Assembly: GCF_947500975.1 (NCBI RefSeq)
Contig: NZ_CANMUE010000002.1
Location: 248,001-312,000, forward strand
Source: an uncultured Polaribacter sp.
GTDB lineage: Bacteria; Bacteroidota; Bacteroidia; Flavobacteriales; Flavobacteriaceae
Length of the DNA stretch: 64,000 nucleotides
Direction of reading: 5' to 3'
This document shows positions 16,174-24,915 of this stretch, piece by piece (the stretch's first letter is position 1; the number at the start of each line of letters is the position of its first letter). Below the pieces are notes generated by a model, which made no database searches, was not told the DNA's origin, and worked only from the letters and a program-made list of their open reading frames with translations. The translations under genes were made by a program, and so were the position numbers.

Positions 16174-16727
16174 TTTAAGTTTATGTCACTTGGCGCATTT
16201 GCCCATAGTTTGTAATTACCGCCTTTTTGAATCAATTTATTTCTCCAAAGAGAATCATTTTCTTTAGAAAATATATTATCAAAATCATTTTCAGAAATAA
16301 ACCAAGAATTTGTATTTATTTCATTTGTGAGTTGATCTTTTTCCCAGCCAGAATATCCAAGAAAAAAACGAATTTCATCTTTTGCAATTAATCCTTCATT
16401 TAACAAGTGTTTTAAAACTTCAAAAGTTCCACCCCAATAAATACCTTCATCAATTTTTATACTTTCTGGTATTAAATCAGGAATTTTATGAACAAAATAT
16501 AAATTATCTTGTTCTACAGGTCCGCCTTGATAAATATTAAAATCACATGTTATATCGGGTAATAAGTCATTAATAGTATAATTTAAAGGTCTATTAAGAA
16601 TAAAACCAACAGAATTTATTGCAGTAAACTCTGTAATTAAAATAATTGCTCTGTTAAAAGAGCTATCATTTAAAATCGAAGGCTCAGCAATTAGTAATCT
16701 GCCTTTAAGTGGTTTTAAATGTGACAT
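16170..16727 (-). CDS. YqgE/AlgH family protein
   Basis: A 185-residue protein with the AlgH/YqgE hallmarks. These are KGRLLIAEPSILNDSSFNRAI near the start, GFILNRPL, the IYQGGPV motif, GIYWGGTFE and FLGYSGWEKDQL. The biochemical function of the family is unresolved. It is convergent with the class-IV aminotransferase gene and downstream of HU on the same strand, separated by a terminator. Confidence 0.92.
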   Translation of the reverse strand: MSHLKPLKGRLLIAEPSILNDSSFNRAIILITEFTAINSVGFILNRPLNYTINDLLPDITCDFNIYQGGPVEQDNLYFVHKIPDLIPESIKIDEGIYWGGTFEVLKHLLNEGLIAKDEIRFFLGYSGWEKDQLTNEINTNSWFISENDFDNIFSKENDSLWRNKLIQKGGNYKLWANAPSDINLN

Positions 16728-16753
16728 AGGTAAATATATAAAAATAAAATCAT

Positions 16754-16785
16754 AAAAAAAACCCTCTTTTTAAGAGGGTTTTTTT
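16754..16785. terminator. terminator downstream of HU
   Basis: CCCTCTT/AAGAGGG stem (16762-16768 with 16772-16778) is flanked by eight A and seven T. It ends the HU transcript on the minus strand and works in both orientations. Confidence 0.88.
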
Positions 16786-16805
16786 ATAACTTAAAACTTA
16801 ATGTT

Positions 16806-17078
16806 TTAGTTTACAGCTTCACTTAATCCAGCTCCAGCTTTGAATTTTGCTACGTTTTTAGCAGCAATTTGGATAGTTTTACCAGTTTGAGGATTTCTCC
16901 CTTGTCTAGCAGCTCTGTTAGAAACTGAAAAAGTTCCAAAACCTACTAAAGCAACTTTGTTACCTCCTTTTAAAGCAGAAGTTACATTACCAGTAAAAGA
17001 CTCTAATGCTGCTTTAGCAGCTACTTTAGAGATTCCTGCATCAGCAGCCATTGCATCGATTAAATCAGACTTGTTCAT
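16806..17078 (-). CDS. HU family DNA-binding protein
   Basis: A 90-residue histone-like protein. It has the DNA-binding arm signature [20 protein letters not shown] followed by [21 protein letters not shown]. The N terminus [18 protein letters not shown] is typical. It bends and compacts DNA as a dimer. It is monocistronic, with a well-formed promoter and a strong terminator, consistent with high expression. Confidence 0.95.
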   Translation of the reverse strand: MNKSDLIDAMAADAGISKVAAKAALESFTGNVTSALKGGNKVALVGFGTFSVSNRAARQGRNPQTGKTIQIAAKNVAKFKAGAGLSEAVN

Positions 17079-17132
17079 AATGAATTGTTTTTTAAATTAT
17101 TTAATAATATTTTTTTGTGCTATAAAGCTCTA

Positions 17133-17163
17133 CAAATATAGACGGATTAAGGGTTTACGCAAA
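17133..17163 (-). promoter_or_regulatory. HU gene promoter
   Basis: On the minus strand, -33 TTTG (17163-17160), a 19-nt spacer and -7 TATATTTG (17140-17133) match the Bacteroidota consensus. The leader would be about 50 nt. Confidence 0.7.
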
Positions 17164-17243
17164 TTTTGCTCTTAAAAAAAACTTGTTTTGTTGATAAATG
17201 CATGTAAATTGTTAATAAAGGTTTGTGTTTTTTCTAGAAATTC

Positions 17244-17265
17244 ATAAAAACCTTATTGATAAAGG
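17244..17265 (-). terminator. possible terminator of the AAA-recQ-fmt operon
   Basis: On the minus strand CCTTTATCAATAAGG can fold into a short hairpin with a one-base bulge, followed by TTTTT. It overlaps the fmt stop region by lying just before it ends, and is weak. Confidence 0.4.
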
Positions 17266-17267
17266 AC

Positions 17268-18212
17268 TTACAGCATTTTTGAATCTTTAGAAAAAGTATA
17301 ACCGTTTAGTAAACTTTTAGCATCCATTTTTTTCTTTCCAGAGAGTTTAATTTCATCTATAATTATAAAGCCGTTTTTTACAGCTACTTTTAATTCTTTT
17401 TTTGTGGAGATTATTTTTCCAATCTCAAAAAGATGTTTTTCTTCAGTCTTATTTACTTTATATATTTTTGCGGTAATTTCTTCATTATTATTTAAAATAT
17501 TACACCAAGCTGCTGGAAATGGATTTAAACCTCTTATTTGGTTATATATAATTGATGTTTTTTTTGTCCAATCAATTTTTGTGTTTTCATTGTGTAGTTT
17601 AGGTGCAGACTTTTCTTCCAATTCGGGTTGTTTACTAGTTGTAATGTTTCCTAATGAAACTAGATCTACAGTTTTAGAAACCAAATCTGCTCCTAAAAAC
17701 ATTAGTTTATCGTGTAAAGAACCTACAGTTTCATTTTTAAGAATATCAATTTCTTGCTGTAAAATGATTTCTCCAGTATCAATTTTATCATCAATAAAAA
17801 AGGTAGTAACCCCTGTTTTAGTTTCTCCGTTTATAATTGCCCAATGAATTGGTGCTGCTCCTCTGTATTCGGGTAATAGGGAAGCGTGTAAATTAAAAGT
17901 ACCAAATTTTGGCATTTTCCAAACACTTTTTGGTAACATTCTAAATGCAACTACAATTTGTAAATCGGCATTTAAATCTTTTAAAGTTTCGTTAAACTCC
18001 TCATTCTTTAAATTTTTGGGTTGAAGTATTGTTAGGTTTTCTGTTAAAGCATATTTTTTTACAGCAGATTCATTTAATTTTCGTCCTCTTCCAGCCGGTT
18101 TATCGGGTGCTGTAATTACACCAACTATATTATATTTATTATCCACTAAATGTTTTAAAATGGTAACGGCAAAATCTGGAGTTCCCATAAAAACGATACG
18201 TAAATCTTTCAT
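17268..18212 (-). CDS. fmt: methionyl-tRNA formyltransferase
   Basis: A 314-residue Fmt that formylates initiator Met-tRNA using 10-formyl-THF. Visible motifs are RIVFMGTPDFAV at the N terminus and the catalytic block FNLHASLLPEYRGAAPIHWA (Asn/His). FFIDDKIDTGEI carries the Asp, and a C-terminal OB-like domain contains the conserved NPFPAAWC. The length is normal. It is last in a minus-strand operon behind recQ, with a gap of 5 nt. Confidence 0.95.
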   Translation of the reverse strand: MKDLRIVFMGTPDFAVTILKHLVDNKYNIVGVITAPDKPAGRGRKLNESAVKKYALTENLTILQPKNLKNEEFNETLKDLNADLQIVVAFRMLPKSVWKMPKFGTFNLHASLLPEYRGAAPIHWAIINGETKTGVTTFFIDDKIDTGEIILQQEIDILKNETVGSLHDKLMFLGADLVSKTVDLVSLGNITTSKQPELEEKSAPKLHNENTKIDWTKKTSIIYNQIRGLNPFPAAWCNILNNNEEITAKIYKVNKTEEKHLFEIGKIISTKKELKVAVKNGFIIIDEIKLSGKKKMDAKSLLNGYTFSKDSKML

Positions 18213-18217
18213 AAATT

Positions 18218-20107
18218 TTATTTTAATTGGTATTTATTTTGATGATTAATTTTGATTTTATCATTAGATAAAAGCTTTCGCAAATGTATTAAAATGTCTT
18301 TTTCATTTGCATTTAAATGTTGGTTTATTTCTTGAGAAGTTAATGTTGTTTTTTGTTTTAATAGAGTTAAAATTTCTAGTGAAATGTTACTTAATTTTTT
18401 CTTTTTTTGTGTTAAACATACATCGCAAATTCCACAATTATTGAATGATTTTTCATCAAAATATTTTAAAATTTGTACGTTTCTACACGTTAAATTATTT
18501 TGAATGTAGGCTAAAAAATCTTCAGATTTTTTTTCTTTTTGTTTTAAAAATTGATTTATTTCTTTAGAATGTTTGTTGATGGTTTTGTCATCTTCTCTAG
18601 GTTTTAAAAACCTAATTTCTAAATCAGATTTTACACGTTTGTAAGTAAGTATTTCTTCTTGTTCTAAACGCTCTAAATTAGTAATTACTTGTTTAGAGGT
18701 AATGTTATTTTTCTTTGCAAGTAGAAATTCATCTATTTTAACTTCTTGTTCAAATAAACCTGTGTAAGTTCTTAGTATTGAGTTTAAAAACCCTTTAATA
18801 TAGATATTTCTTATGGCGTGTAAAATAACATTTTTACTGCTTGTATTAAAAATTATTGTTGATTTTTGATTGTATGTATTTGTGATTTCTATAATGCCAT
18901 TATTGGATAGTATTTTTAATATTGTATCAACTTTAAATAATGAAAAATGATATTTTTTTGAAAACTCTAAAAGGTTAAAATTATAAAATTCTTCATTAAT
19001 TTCTCCATTTGCAATTCTAAAATATTGGTATAATTTTTTGTGAACTTCTTTCACTTCCAAAATGCTTGGAATCGATTTTTTTCTAAGTTCAATATAATTT
19101 GAAATGTCGTTTTCGTTTTTTAGTAAAACGGCAAAAGATCTATTTTGATTTCTACCTGCTCTACCAGATTCTTGAATGTAATTTTCTATGCTAAAAGGTA
19201 GGTTAAAATGAACAACAATTCCTACGTTAGATTTATCAATTCCCATTCCAAAAGCATTTGTTGCAACAATTATAGGAGTGCTTTCTGACATCCAATTTTT
19301 AAAAGAAGTTTGCTTTTCTAAATAAGTTAATCCTCCGTGATAAAAACAACTTTTAAAATTTTTAGCATTTAAATAATTGCTAATTTCTTCCGTTTTTTTT
19401 CTAGTGTTTACATAAACAATTGCTGGTGTTTTTGTTTTGGTAAATATTTGTTCTAATCGTAATAATTTATCCTCAACATTAAAAACCTGATATGCTAAAT
19501 TTTTTCTTGTAAATGATTTCTTAAAAATCATTTGATTTTTTAATTCTAAACTTTTTGCAATATCATCTAAAACTTTTTTGTTTGCTGTTGCTGTTAATGC
19601 TATAAAATTAGTTTCAGGTTTTAGTTCTCTTAAAACTTTAATACTTCTATAAGTTGGTCTAAAATCATTGCCCCATTCAGAAATACAATGTGCTTCATCA
19701 ATAGCAATAAATGAAACGTTTAATTCCTTTATTTTTTGTTGAATAAATGTTGATTGTAATCTTTCTGGTGAAATGTAAAGAAATTTGTAATTCCCAAATT
19801 TGATGTTGTCAAAAAGGGTAATTATTTCATCTTGAGTAGATCCAGATTTTATAGTAGCAGCTTTTATATTTCGCTCTTTTAAGTTTTGCACCTGATCATT
19901 CATCAAAGCAATTAATGGAGAAATAACAATACAAACTCCGTCTTTAATTAAAGCGGGTACTTGAAAACAGATAGATTTTCCTCCTCCAGTTGGTAGTAAG
20001 GCAATTACATCTTTTTGTTGTAAAACTGCATTAATAATTTCTTCTTGAGGTTCTCTAAACTCAAGAAAATTCCAGTAATTTTTTAGTATTTGATTTGGTA
20101 AAATCAT
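18218..20107 (-). CDS. RecQ-family ATP-dependent DNA helicase
   Basis: A 629-residue superfamily 2 helicase of the RecQ type. Visible motifs are I LLPTGGGKSICFQVPAL, II DEAHCISEWGNDFRPTY (the DEAH box with RecQ aromatic-rich loop), and VI QESGRAGRNQNRS. A zinc-binding subdomain includes CRNVQILKYF and CGICDVC. The C terminus is a short winged-helix-like tail with no recognisable HRDC domain, so it is the compact type. The frame allows a start at 20116, but ATG 20107 overlaps the upstream stop as ATGA, which favours it. It unwinds DNA in recombination repair. A second canonical RecQ may exist elsewhere in the genome. Confidence 0.92.
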   Translation of the reverse strand: MILPNQILKNYWNFLEFREPQEEIINAVLQQKDVIALLPTGGGKSICFQVPALIKDGVCIVISPLIALMNDQVQNLKERNIKAATIKSGSTQDEIITLFDNIKFGNYKFLYISPERLQSTFIQQKIKELNVSFIAIDEAHCISEWGNDFRPTYRSIKVLRELKPETNFIALTATANKKVLDDIAKSLELKNQMIFKKSFTRKNLAYQVFNVEDKLLRLEQIFTKTKTPAIVYVNTRKKTEEISNYLNAKNFKSCFYHGGLTYLEKQTSFKNWMSESTPIIVATNAFGMGIDKSNVGIVVHFNLPFSIENYIQESGRAGRNQNRSFAVLLKNENDISNYIELRKKSIPSILEVKEVHKKLYQYFRIANGEINEEFYNFNLLEFSKKYHFSLFKVDTILKILSNNGIIEITNTYNQKSTIIFNTSSKNVILHAIRNIYIKGFLNSILRTYTGLFEQEVKIDEFLLAKKNNITSKQVITNLERLEQEEILTYKRVKSDLEIRFLKPREDDKTINKHSKEINQFLKQKEKKSEDFLAYIQNNLTCRNVQILKYFDEKSFNNCGICDVCLTQKKKKLSNISLEILTLLKQKTTLTSQEINQHLNANEKDILIHLRKLLSNDKIKINHQNKYQLK

Positions 20108-20655
20108 AATTCGCAAGAAAGCGAATTAATAATAAAATCTGTTCTTTCTTTAGTAGTACCAAAGGGTACATTTATGATTTTATAATTCAAATAATTGTAT
20201 GCCTCTAATAAATATTTATCAATTTTAATAGATTCTTCAAAAGTTTCATAGCGTTCATTGTCAGTAGTATGTATTTTTTCCCAAGGAGAAAAATGAAAAA
20301 TAAGATCGTATTTGTATTGTTTACTTTTATTTAAAAATAAAGGCGGGTATTTTGTTTTAAAATAATTCATGTAGGCATGAACATCAGGAATGCCTCTGTC
20401 AAAAAAAACAATTTCATGATCATTTTTTTCAGCATCTAAAAATTGTTTTTCTCTTCCCTCTAAAAGCATTTCGCTAAATAAAAGAGGTTCCGTTAAAAAA
20501 AGTTGCTCAATGCCTTTTTTTTGCGCCTTTAAAATTACCTCTCTAGAAACTTCATCAAAACAAAAATATTTTCTTCTTTTTAATTCGTTTAAAATCGTAG
20601 TTTTTCCGGTTCCAGGACCACCAATTAAAACTATTTTTTGTTGATTTTTTTGCAA
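20104..20655 (-). CDS. AAA_28-type P-loop ATPase, probable nucleotide kinase-like protein
   Basis: A 183-residue P-loop protein with Walker A GGPGTGKTT (residues 12-20), a DEVSRE motif, and a Walker-B/lid segment EIVFFDRGIPDVHAY. It matches the AAA_28 family, related to the NadR kinase-like fold. The substrate is unknown. The only start is TTG at 20655. A TAAATTTG promoter-like element (20660-20653) overlaps that codon, so transcription probably begins further upstream or the true start differs. It is first in a compact minus-strand operon with recQ (ATGA overlap) and fmt. Confidence 0.8.
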   Translation of the reverse strand: MQKNQQKIVLIGGPGTGKTTILNELKRRKYFCFDEVSREVILKAQKKGIEQLFLTEPLLFSEMLLEGREKQFLDAEKNDHEIVFFDRGIPDVHAYMNYFKTKYPPLFLNKSKQYKYDLIFHFSPWEKIHTTDNERYETFEESIKIDKYLLEAYNYLNYKIINVPFGTTKERTDFIINSLSCEL

Positions 20656-20747
20656 ATTTATGCTTTTAAATTCTTGATATTAGGTTTCTCTTTTAAAGAG
20701 CGTAACACAAAAATAAATGATTCGCTTTAAAAAACTAATTTTTAATG

Positions 20748-20755
20748 TAATTTTG
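20748..20755 (+). promoter_or_regulatory. candidate -7 element for the DUF493-PPIase-MoxR operon
   Basis: TAATTTTG matches TAnnTTTG and lies 42 nt before the ATG at 20798. A TTTA 18 nt upstream could be a weak -33. Confidence 0.45.
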
Positions 20756-20797
20756 TGTCTTTCGATTTTTTAATAAATAAAAAAGAAGCGTAAAATT

Positions 20798-21079
20798 ATG
20801 AGTGATAAAAAGGCTTTTTATACTAAATTAAAAGCACAATTAGAAGACACAACCAAGTTTCCTGCGGATTATTTGTATAAGTTTATTGTACCTACTGATG
20901 AAAATCAAGTAGAAGAAGTGCAAGGTTTGTTTGATAATGAAGGTGCGGTTATTAAAACAAAAAAGTCTAAAACAGGAAAATATATCAGTGTTTCTATAGT
21001 TTTAAAAATAGAAAGTGCAGAAAAAGTGATTGAGTATTATAAAAAAGCTGAAAAAATTAAAGGAATTATATCGTTATAA
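20798..21079 (+). CDS. DUF493 (YbeD-like) family protein
   Basis: A 93-residue protein of the DUF493 family: FPADYLYKFIVPTDENQVEEV, then KTKKSKTGKYISVSIVLKI, then VIEYYKKAEKIKGI. It has the ferredoxin-like ACT-type alpha/beta pattern of E. coli YbeD. The function is unknown and it is cytoplasmic. It is first in an operon, 5 nt before the PPIase lipoprotein gene. Confidence 0.9.
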   Translation: MSDKKAFYTKLKAQLEDTTKFPADYLYKFIVPTDENQVEEVQGLFDNEGAVIKTKKSKTGKYISVSIVLKIESAEKVIEYYKKAEKIKGIISL

Positions 21080-21084
21080 AAATT

Positions 21085-22719
21085 ATGAAGAAAGTATTAT
21101 TACTATTGGTTTTAATTAGTTCTTGTGCTGTTTTATCAACAAAAGAAGATGCAGTTTTGTTAACTATTGATAATGAAAAAATTAAAGTATCAGAATTTAA
21201 AAGGGTTTTTGAAAAAAACTTAGACGCTATTGATAATGATGATGCAAAAGATGTTTCTAAAAATTTAGATCTTTTTATAAATTATAAGTTAAAAGTTAAA
21301 GAAGCTTATAATATTAAGTTAGATACTTTACCATCTTATATAAAAGAGATGGCAACTTATAAGAATCAACTTTCTGCACCATATATGCAAGATACTACCT
21401 ACTTGGATAAGTTAGTAAAAGATGCTTATTTTAGAACTAAAAACGAAATTAAAGCAAAGCATATTTTAATTAGATTAAATCAAAATGCTGATCCAAAAGA
21501 CACTTTAATAGCCTATAATAAAATTATTAATGCTAGAAATAGAATAATAAATGGTGAAGATTTTGGAGATGTTGCTGTTGAGTTATCCGATGATCCTTCT
21601 GCAAAAGGAGATCTTAAAAGAGGAAGAAAAGCCAATAAAGGAAATTTAGGATATTTTTCTGCCTTTAAAATGGTTTATCCTTTTGAAAACGCTGCATATA
21701 ATACCAAAATAGGTGAAGTTTCTATGCCGTTTAAAACCAAATATGGATATCATATTTTACAAGTTGATAGTTTAAGGCAATCACAGGGAGAGGTTGAAGT
21801 TGCACATATTTTAATTGCAGATGTATCAATTAAAGGTAAAGAAAAAGCAAATGAAGTATATAAAAAACTAGTTGATGGTGAGCAGTTTAAAGATTTAGCT
21901 TTTGAATACTCTAATGATAATGGAACTAAATCAAAAGGAGGGAAGCTTAACAAATTTGGCAAAGGTTTAATGGTAAAACCATTTGAAGATGCTGCTTTTA
22001 GTTTAAAAAACATAGACGATTACTCAATGCCCTTTAAAACTCGTTTTGGCTGGCATATTGTTAAATTAATAAAAAAACATCCAATAAAGTCTTTTGAGGA
22101 ATCTAAAGATGAATTGACCTCTAAAATTAAAAGAAGTTCTTTATCACAATTATCAGAAAAAGCAGTGATTGATAAGTTAAAATCAAAATATCAAATTTTT
22201 GAGAATAGTGATGCAAAGAAAGTTTTTGACAGAAAAGATATTAGAGAGATATCAAAAGATTCTTTACAAGAAATTATTTTAATTATTAATGATAAGAAAA
22301 TTTCTCAAGAAGAATTTGTAAACTCTATCAAATACAAGAAAAATAATCCTGTTTTTAAACTTTATGAAAAATTTAAAGACACAGAAATTTTAAAATATTA
22401 TAAAGAAAATTTAGTGAATACAGAACCTGAATACGCTAATATTTTAAAAGAATATGAAGATGGTTTATTGTTGTTTGAGTTGATGCAACAAAAAATATGG
22501 AATAAATCAGCTAAAGATTCAATTGGATTAAAAAACTATTTTGATGCAAATGCAGAGAAATATACCTCTAAAGAACTTGAAAAAATAAAAGGTATGGTAA
22601 TGAGTGATTACCAAAACCATTTAGAGAAAAGCTGGATTGCTGATTTAAAAAGAAAAAGTGTTGTTAATGTAAACAAAAAACAACTTAATAATTTGATAGA
22701 ATATTATAAAAAACAATAA
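21085..22719 (+). CDS. lipoprotein with two parvulin-type peptidyl-prolyl isomerase domains
   Basis: A 544-residue protein with lipobox LISSC (acylated Cys near residue 14). The N-terminal helical part is SurA/PrsA-like. Two parvulin (PpiC) domains follow: IKAKHILIRLNQNADPKDT through GYHILQVDSL (about 124-232), and VEVAHILIADVSIKGKEKA through GWHIVKLIKK (about 235-335). A long helical tail follows. It is expected to help outer-membrane proteins fold in the periplasm. The next gene starts inside its stop codon (TAATG), so the two are translationally coupled. Confidence 0.9.
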   Translation: MKKVLLLLVLISSCAVLSTKEDAVLLTIDNEKIKVSEFKRVFEKNLDAIDNDDAKDVSKNLDLFINYKLKVKEAYNIKLDTLPSYIKEMATYKNQLSAPYMQDTTYLDKLVKDAYFRTKNEIKAKHILIRLNQNADPKDTLIAYNKIINARNRIINGEDFGDVAVELSDDPSAKGDLKRGRKANKGNLGYFSAFKMVYPFENAAYNTKIGEVSMPFKTKYGYHILQVDSLRQSQGEVEVAHILIADVSIKGKEKANEVYKKLVDGEQFKDLAFEYSNDNGTKSKGGKLNKFGKGLMVKPFEDAAFSLKNIDDYSMPFKTRFGWHIVKLIKKHPIKSFEESKDELTSKIKRSSLSQLSEKAVIDKLKSKYQIFENSDAKKVFDRKDIREISKDSLQEIILIINDKKISQEEFVNSIKYKKNNPVFKLYEKFKDTEILKYYKENLVNTEPEYANILKEYEDGLLLFELMQQKIWNKSAKDSIGLKNYFDANAEKYTSKELEKIKGMVMSDYQNHLEKSWIADLKRKSVVNVNKKQLNNLIEYYKKQ

Positions 22720-23567
22720 TGATTAGAAAATATAGCTATTTGTTTTTATTGATTTTTCTTACTTCTTGTAATTATATTAAAGTGCAAGATGATGAGGATT
22801 TATTACCAGAAATTGCTGCTATAGTAAATACTGAGAAGTTATTTGTTATAGAAATAAAAAGTGTTTTACCAAAAAATATTAGTAAAGAAGATAGTATTGT
22901 TTTGGTAAGAAGTTATATAAATGATTGGGCTATAAAACAACTATTATTGCAAAAAGCAGAAAATAATAACACCCAAAAAGATGTTGATGAAATTACAAAA
23001 CTTGTAAAAGATTATGAAGAGAGTTTGTTAATTAATAATTATAAAGAATTGTTAATAAAACAACAGTTAGATACAGTTATTAATGAAAAAGAAATTGAAG
23101 ATTTTTATTCAAAAAACGGTAATAATTTTAAATTAAATGAAGAGTTAGTAAGAATTAAATACTTACATTTTGATAACAGAATTATTAATGAAAAAGAGTT
23201 TGTAGAACTTTTTAAATCCGATAAAATTGAAGATTTAGAGGCTTTAGAAAAAAAGCAATTAAGTTTCAAAAATTTTCAATTTAACGATTCAATTTGGACT
23301 AAATTAGATAACGTTTTGTTAAAACTTCCTTTTTCAAAGGATATTCTGTTAAAAAAAACAAAATTACTTCAAAAACAAGACTCAATAGGTTTATATTTGG
23401 TGGCTATAAAAGACGTTTTAGTAAGAAATGATTTAGCACCCTTGAATTATATAAAACCTACAATAAAGCAAATGATTTTACATAAACGTAAAATTGAATT
23501 AATAAGAGAAATAGAAAAAATATTAGTACAAGATGCCACAAAAAATAACAATTTCAAAATATTTTAA
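22719..23567 (+). CDS. SurA-N-like lipoprotein lacking a clear PPIase domain
   Basis: A 282-residue lipoprotein (lipobox FLTSC) with an acidic start after the Cys (NYIKVQDDEDLLPEIAAIVN). It has the helical layout of SurA/PrsA N-terminal domains (IEIKSVLPKNISKEDSIVLVR and SYINDWAIKQLLLQKAE). The region where a parvulin core should sit (about 120-230) lacks the His-Ile-Leu and Gly-Tyr-His motifs seen in its neighbours, so isomerase activity is unlikely. It may be a chaperone or accessory. Its 3' end overlaps the SurA gene by 35 bp. Confidence 0.75.
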   Translation: MIRKYSYLFLLIFLTSCNYIKVQDDEDLLPEIAAIVNTEKLFVIEIKSVLPKNISKEDSIVLVRSYINDWAIKQLLLQKAENNNTQKDVDEITKLVKDYEESLLINNYKELLIKQQLDTVINEKEIEDFYSKNGNNFKLNEELVRIKYLHFDNRIINEKEFVELFKSDKIEDLEALEKKQLSFKNFQFNDSIWTKLDNVLLKLPFSKDILLKKTKLLQKQDSIGLYLVAIKDVLVRNDLAPLNYIKPTIKQMILHKRKIELIREIEKILVQDATKNNNFKIF

Positions 23568-24915
23568 AAATACTGTTTTATTAGTGTTTTTGGGTTTAAT
23601 AATTATGCCTACAGTTGCTCAAAGAGTAAAAATTGATGGTGTAACTGTAGTTATTGGAAAAAACATTGTTTTAGATTCTGATATTCAAAAATTTAAACAA
23701 GAAGTAGCAGTAAGATCAGAAGGGAAAATAGAAATTTCTGATTGTGAAATGTTAGAAGAATTAATGCAGCAAAAATTATTAGCACATCATGCTGTAATTG
23801 ATAGTCTTACCGTTTCTGATGCCGAAATTTCTAGTAGAGTTGATAGAAGTGTTCAGTATTTTACACAACAATATGGTAGTGTAGATAAAGCAATTAGCGT
23901 TTATGGGTTTAATGATTTAGATGACTTTAAAAAAGAATTACATGGTGTTCAAAAAGAAAATGCTTTAATAGAGAAAGAACAACAAAATATTACAGAAAAA
24001 ATTGATGTTACTCCAGAGGAAGTTCGTTTGTATTTTAATGGATTAAAAGAAAAAAATGAGTTACCTGAGTTTCCAGCAGAAATTGAAATTGCTCAAATAG
24101 TTATTAATGCTGAGCCAACTAAAGAAGAAACTGAAAGGGTTTTAAATAAATTAAAAGAGCTTAAAGTAGAAATAGAAGAAGGAGCTAGTTTTAAAATGAA
24201 AGCAATTATTAATTCTAATGATCCGGGAGTTACTAAAAATGGTGGGCAATACACCATTACTAAAGAGTCTCCATTTATTAAAGAATTTAAAGAAATGGCT
24301 TTTAGTTTAGATGTTGGTCAAGTTTCAAACCCATTTAAATCTCAATTTGGTTATCATTTAATGCAGTTGCACGAAATTAAAGGTAATACAAGGGTGGCAT
24401 CTCACATTTTAATGCAGCCAAAAATTTCTGATGAAGAATTAATGAAATCTAAAGAAACTGCAGAAAAGATAATTAAGGAAATTAAAGATGGTACTATTAC
24501 TTTTGTTGATGCTGTAAAAAAGTACTCTGAAGATAGTGATACAAAAAATAATGGTGGTTTAATTATTAATTCTTATACAGGTGAGTCTAAATTTGACCTT
24601 ACAAGAATGGATCCAGCATTATATGCTAGAGTTAATGATCTTAAAAAAGGTGAGTTAACAGAGGCTTATTTTGATCAAGCTGAAGGTGGTGAGAAAATGT
24701 ATAAATTTTTGTACATGAGGGATAGAACTGATACGCATACAGCAGATTTGGTAGAAGACTATGTTAAAATACAGGAATTAGCTTTAAGGAAAAAGAAGGA
24801 AGAAACTATAACTAAATGGTCTAAAGAAAAAATTAAAGACACTTATATAAAATTATCTGAAGAGCATACAAAGTGTAAGTTTAATAAAAATTGGAAAAAA
24901 GAAACTGGTAAATAA
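23533..24915 (+). CDS. SurA-like periplasmic peptidyl-prolyl isomerase
   Basis: A 460-residue periplasmic chaperone. A signal peptide follows a short basic stretch (NTVLLVFLGLIIMPTVAQ). The SurA N-terminal domain starts RVKIDGVTVVIGKNIVLDSD. The first parvulin domain runs from EIAQIVINAEPTKEE to GYHLMQLHEI (about 185-285), and the second from RVASHILMQPKISDE to about 385. The role is biogenesis of outer-membrane proteins. It is third in a folding-factor series. The MoxR gene begins within its stop (TAATG). Confidence 0.9.
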   Translation: MPQKITISKYFKNTVLLVFLGLIIMPTVAQRVKIDGVTVVIGKNIVLDSDIQKFKQEVAVRSEGKIEISDCEMLEELMQQKLLAHHAVIDSLTVSDAEISSRVDRSVQYFTQQYGSVDKAISVYGFNDLDDFKKELHGVQKENALIEKEQQNITEKIDVTPEEVRLYFNGLKEKNELPEFPAEIEIAQIVINAEPTKEETERVLNKLKELKVEIEEGASFKMKAIINSNDPGVTKNGGQYTITKESPFIKEFKEMAFSLDVGQVSNPFKSQFGYHLMQLHEIKGNTRVASHILMQPKISDEELMKSKETAEKIIKEIKDGTITFVDAVKKYSEDSDTKNNGGLIINSYTGESKFDLTRMDPALYARVNDLKKGELTEAYFDQAEGGEKMYKFLYMRDRTDTHTADLVEDYVKIQELALRKKKEETITKWSKEKIKDTYIKLSEEHTKCKFNKNWKKETGK

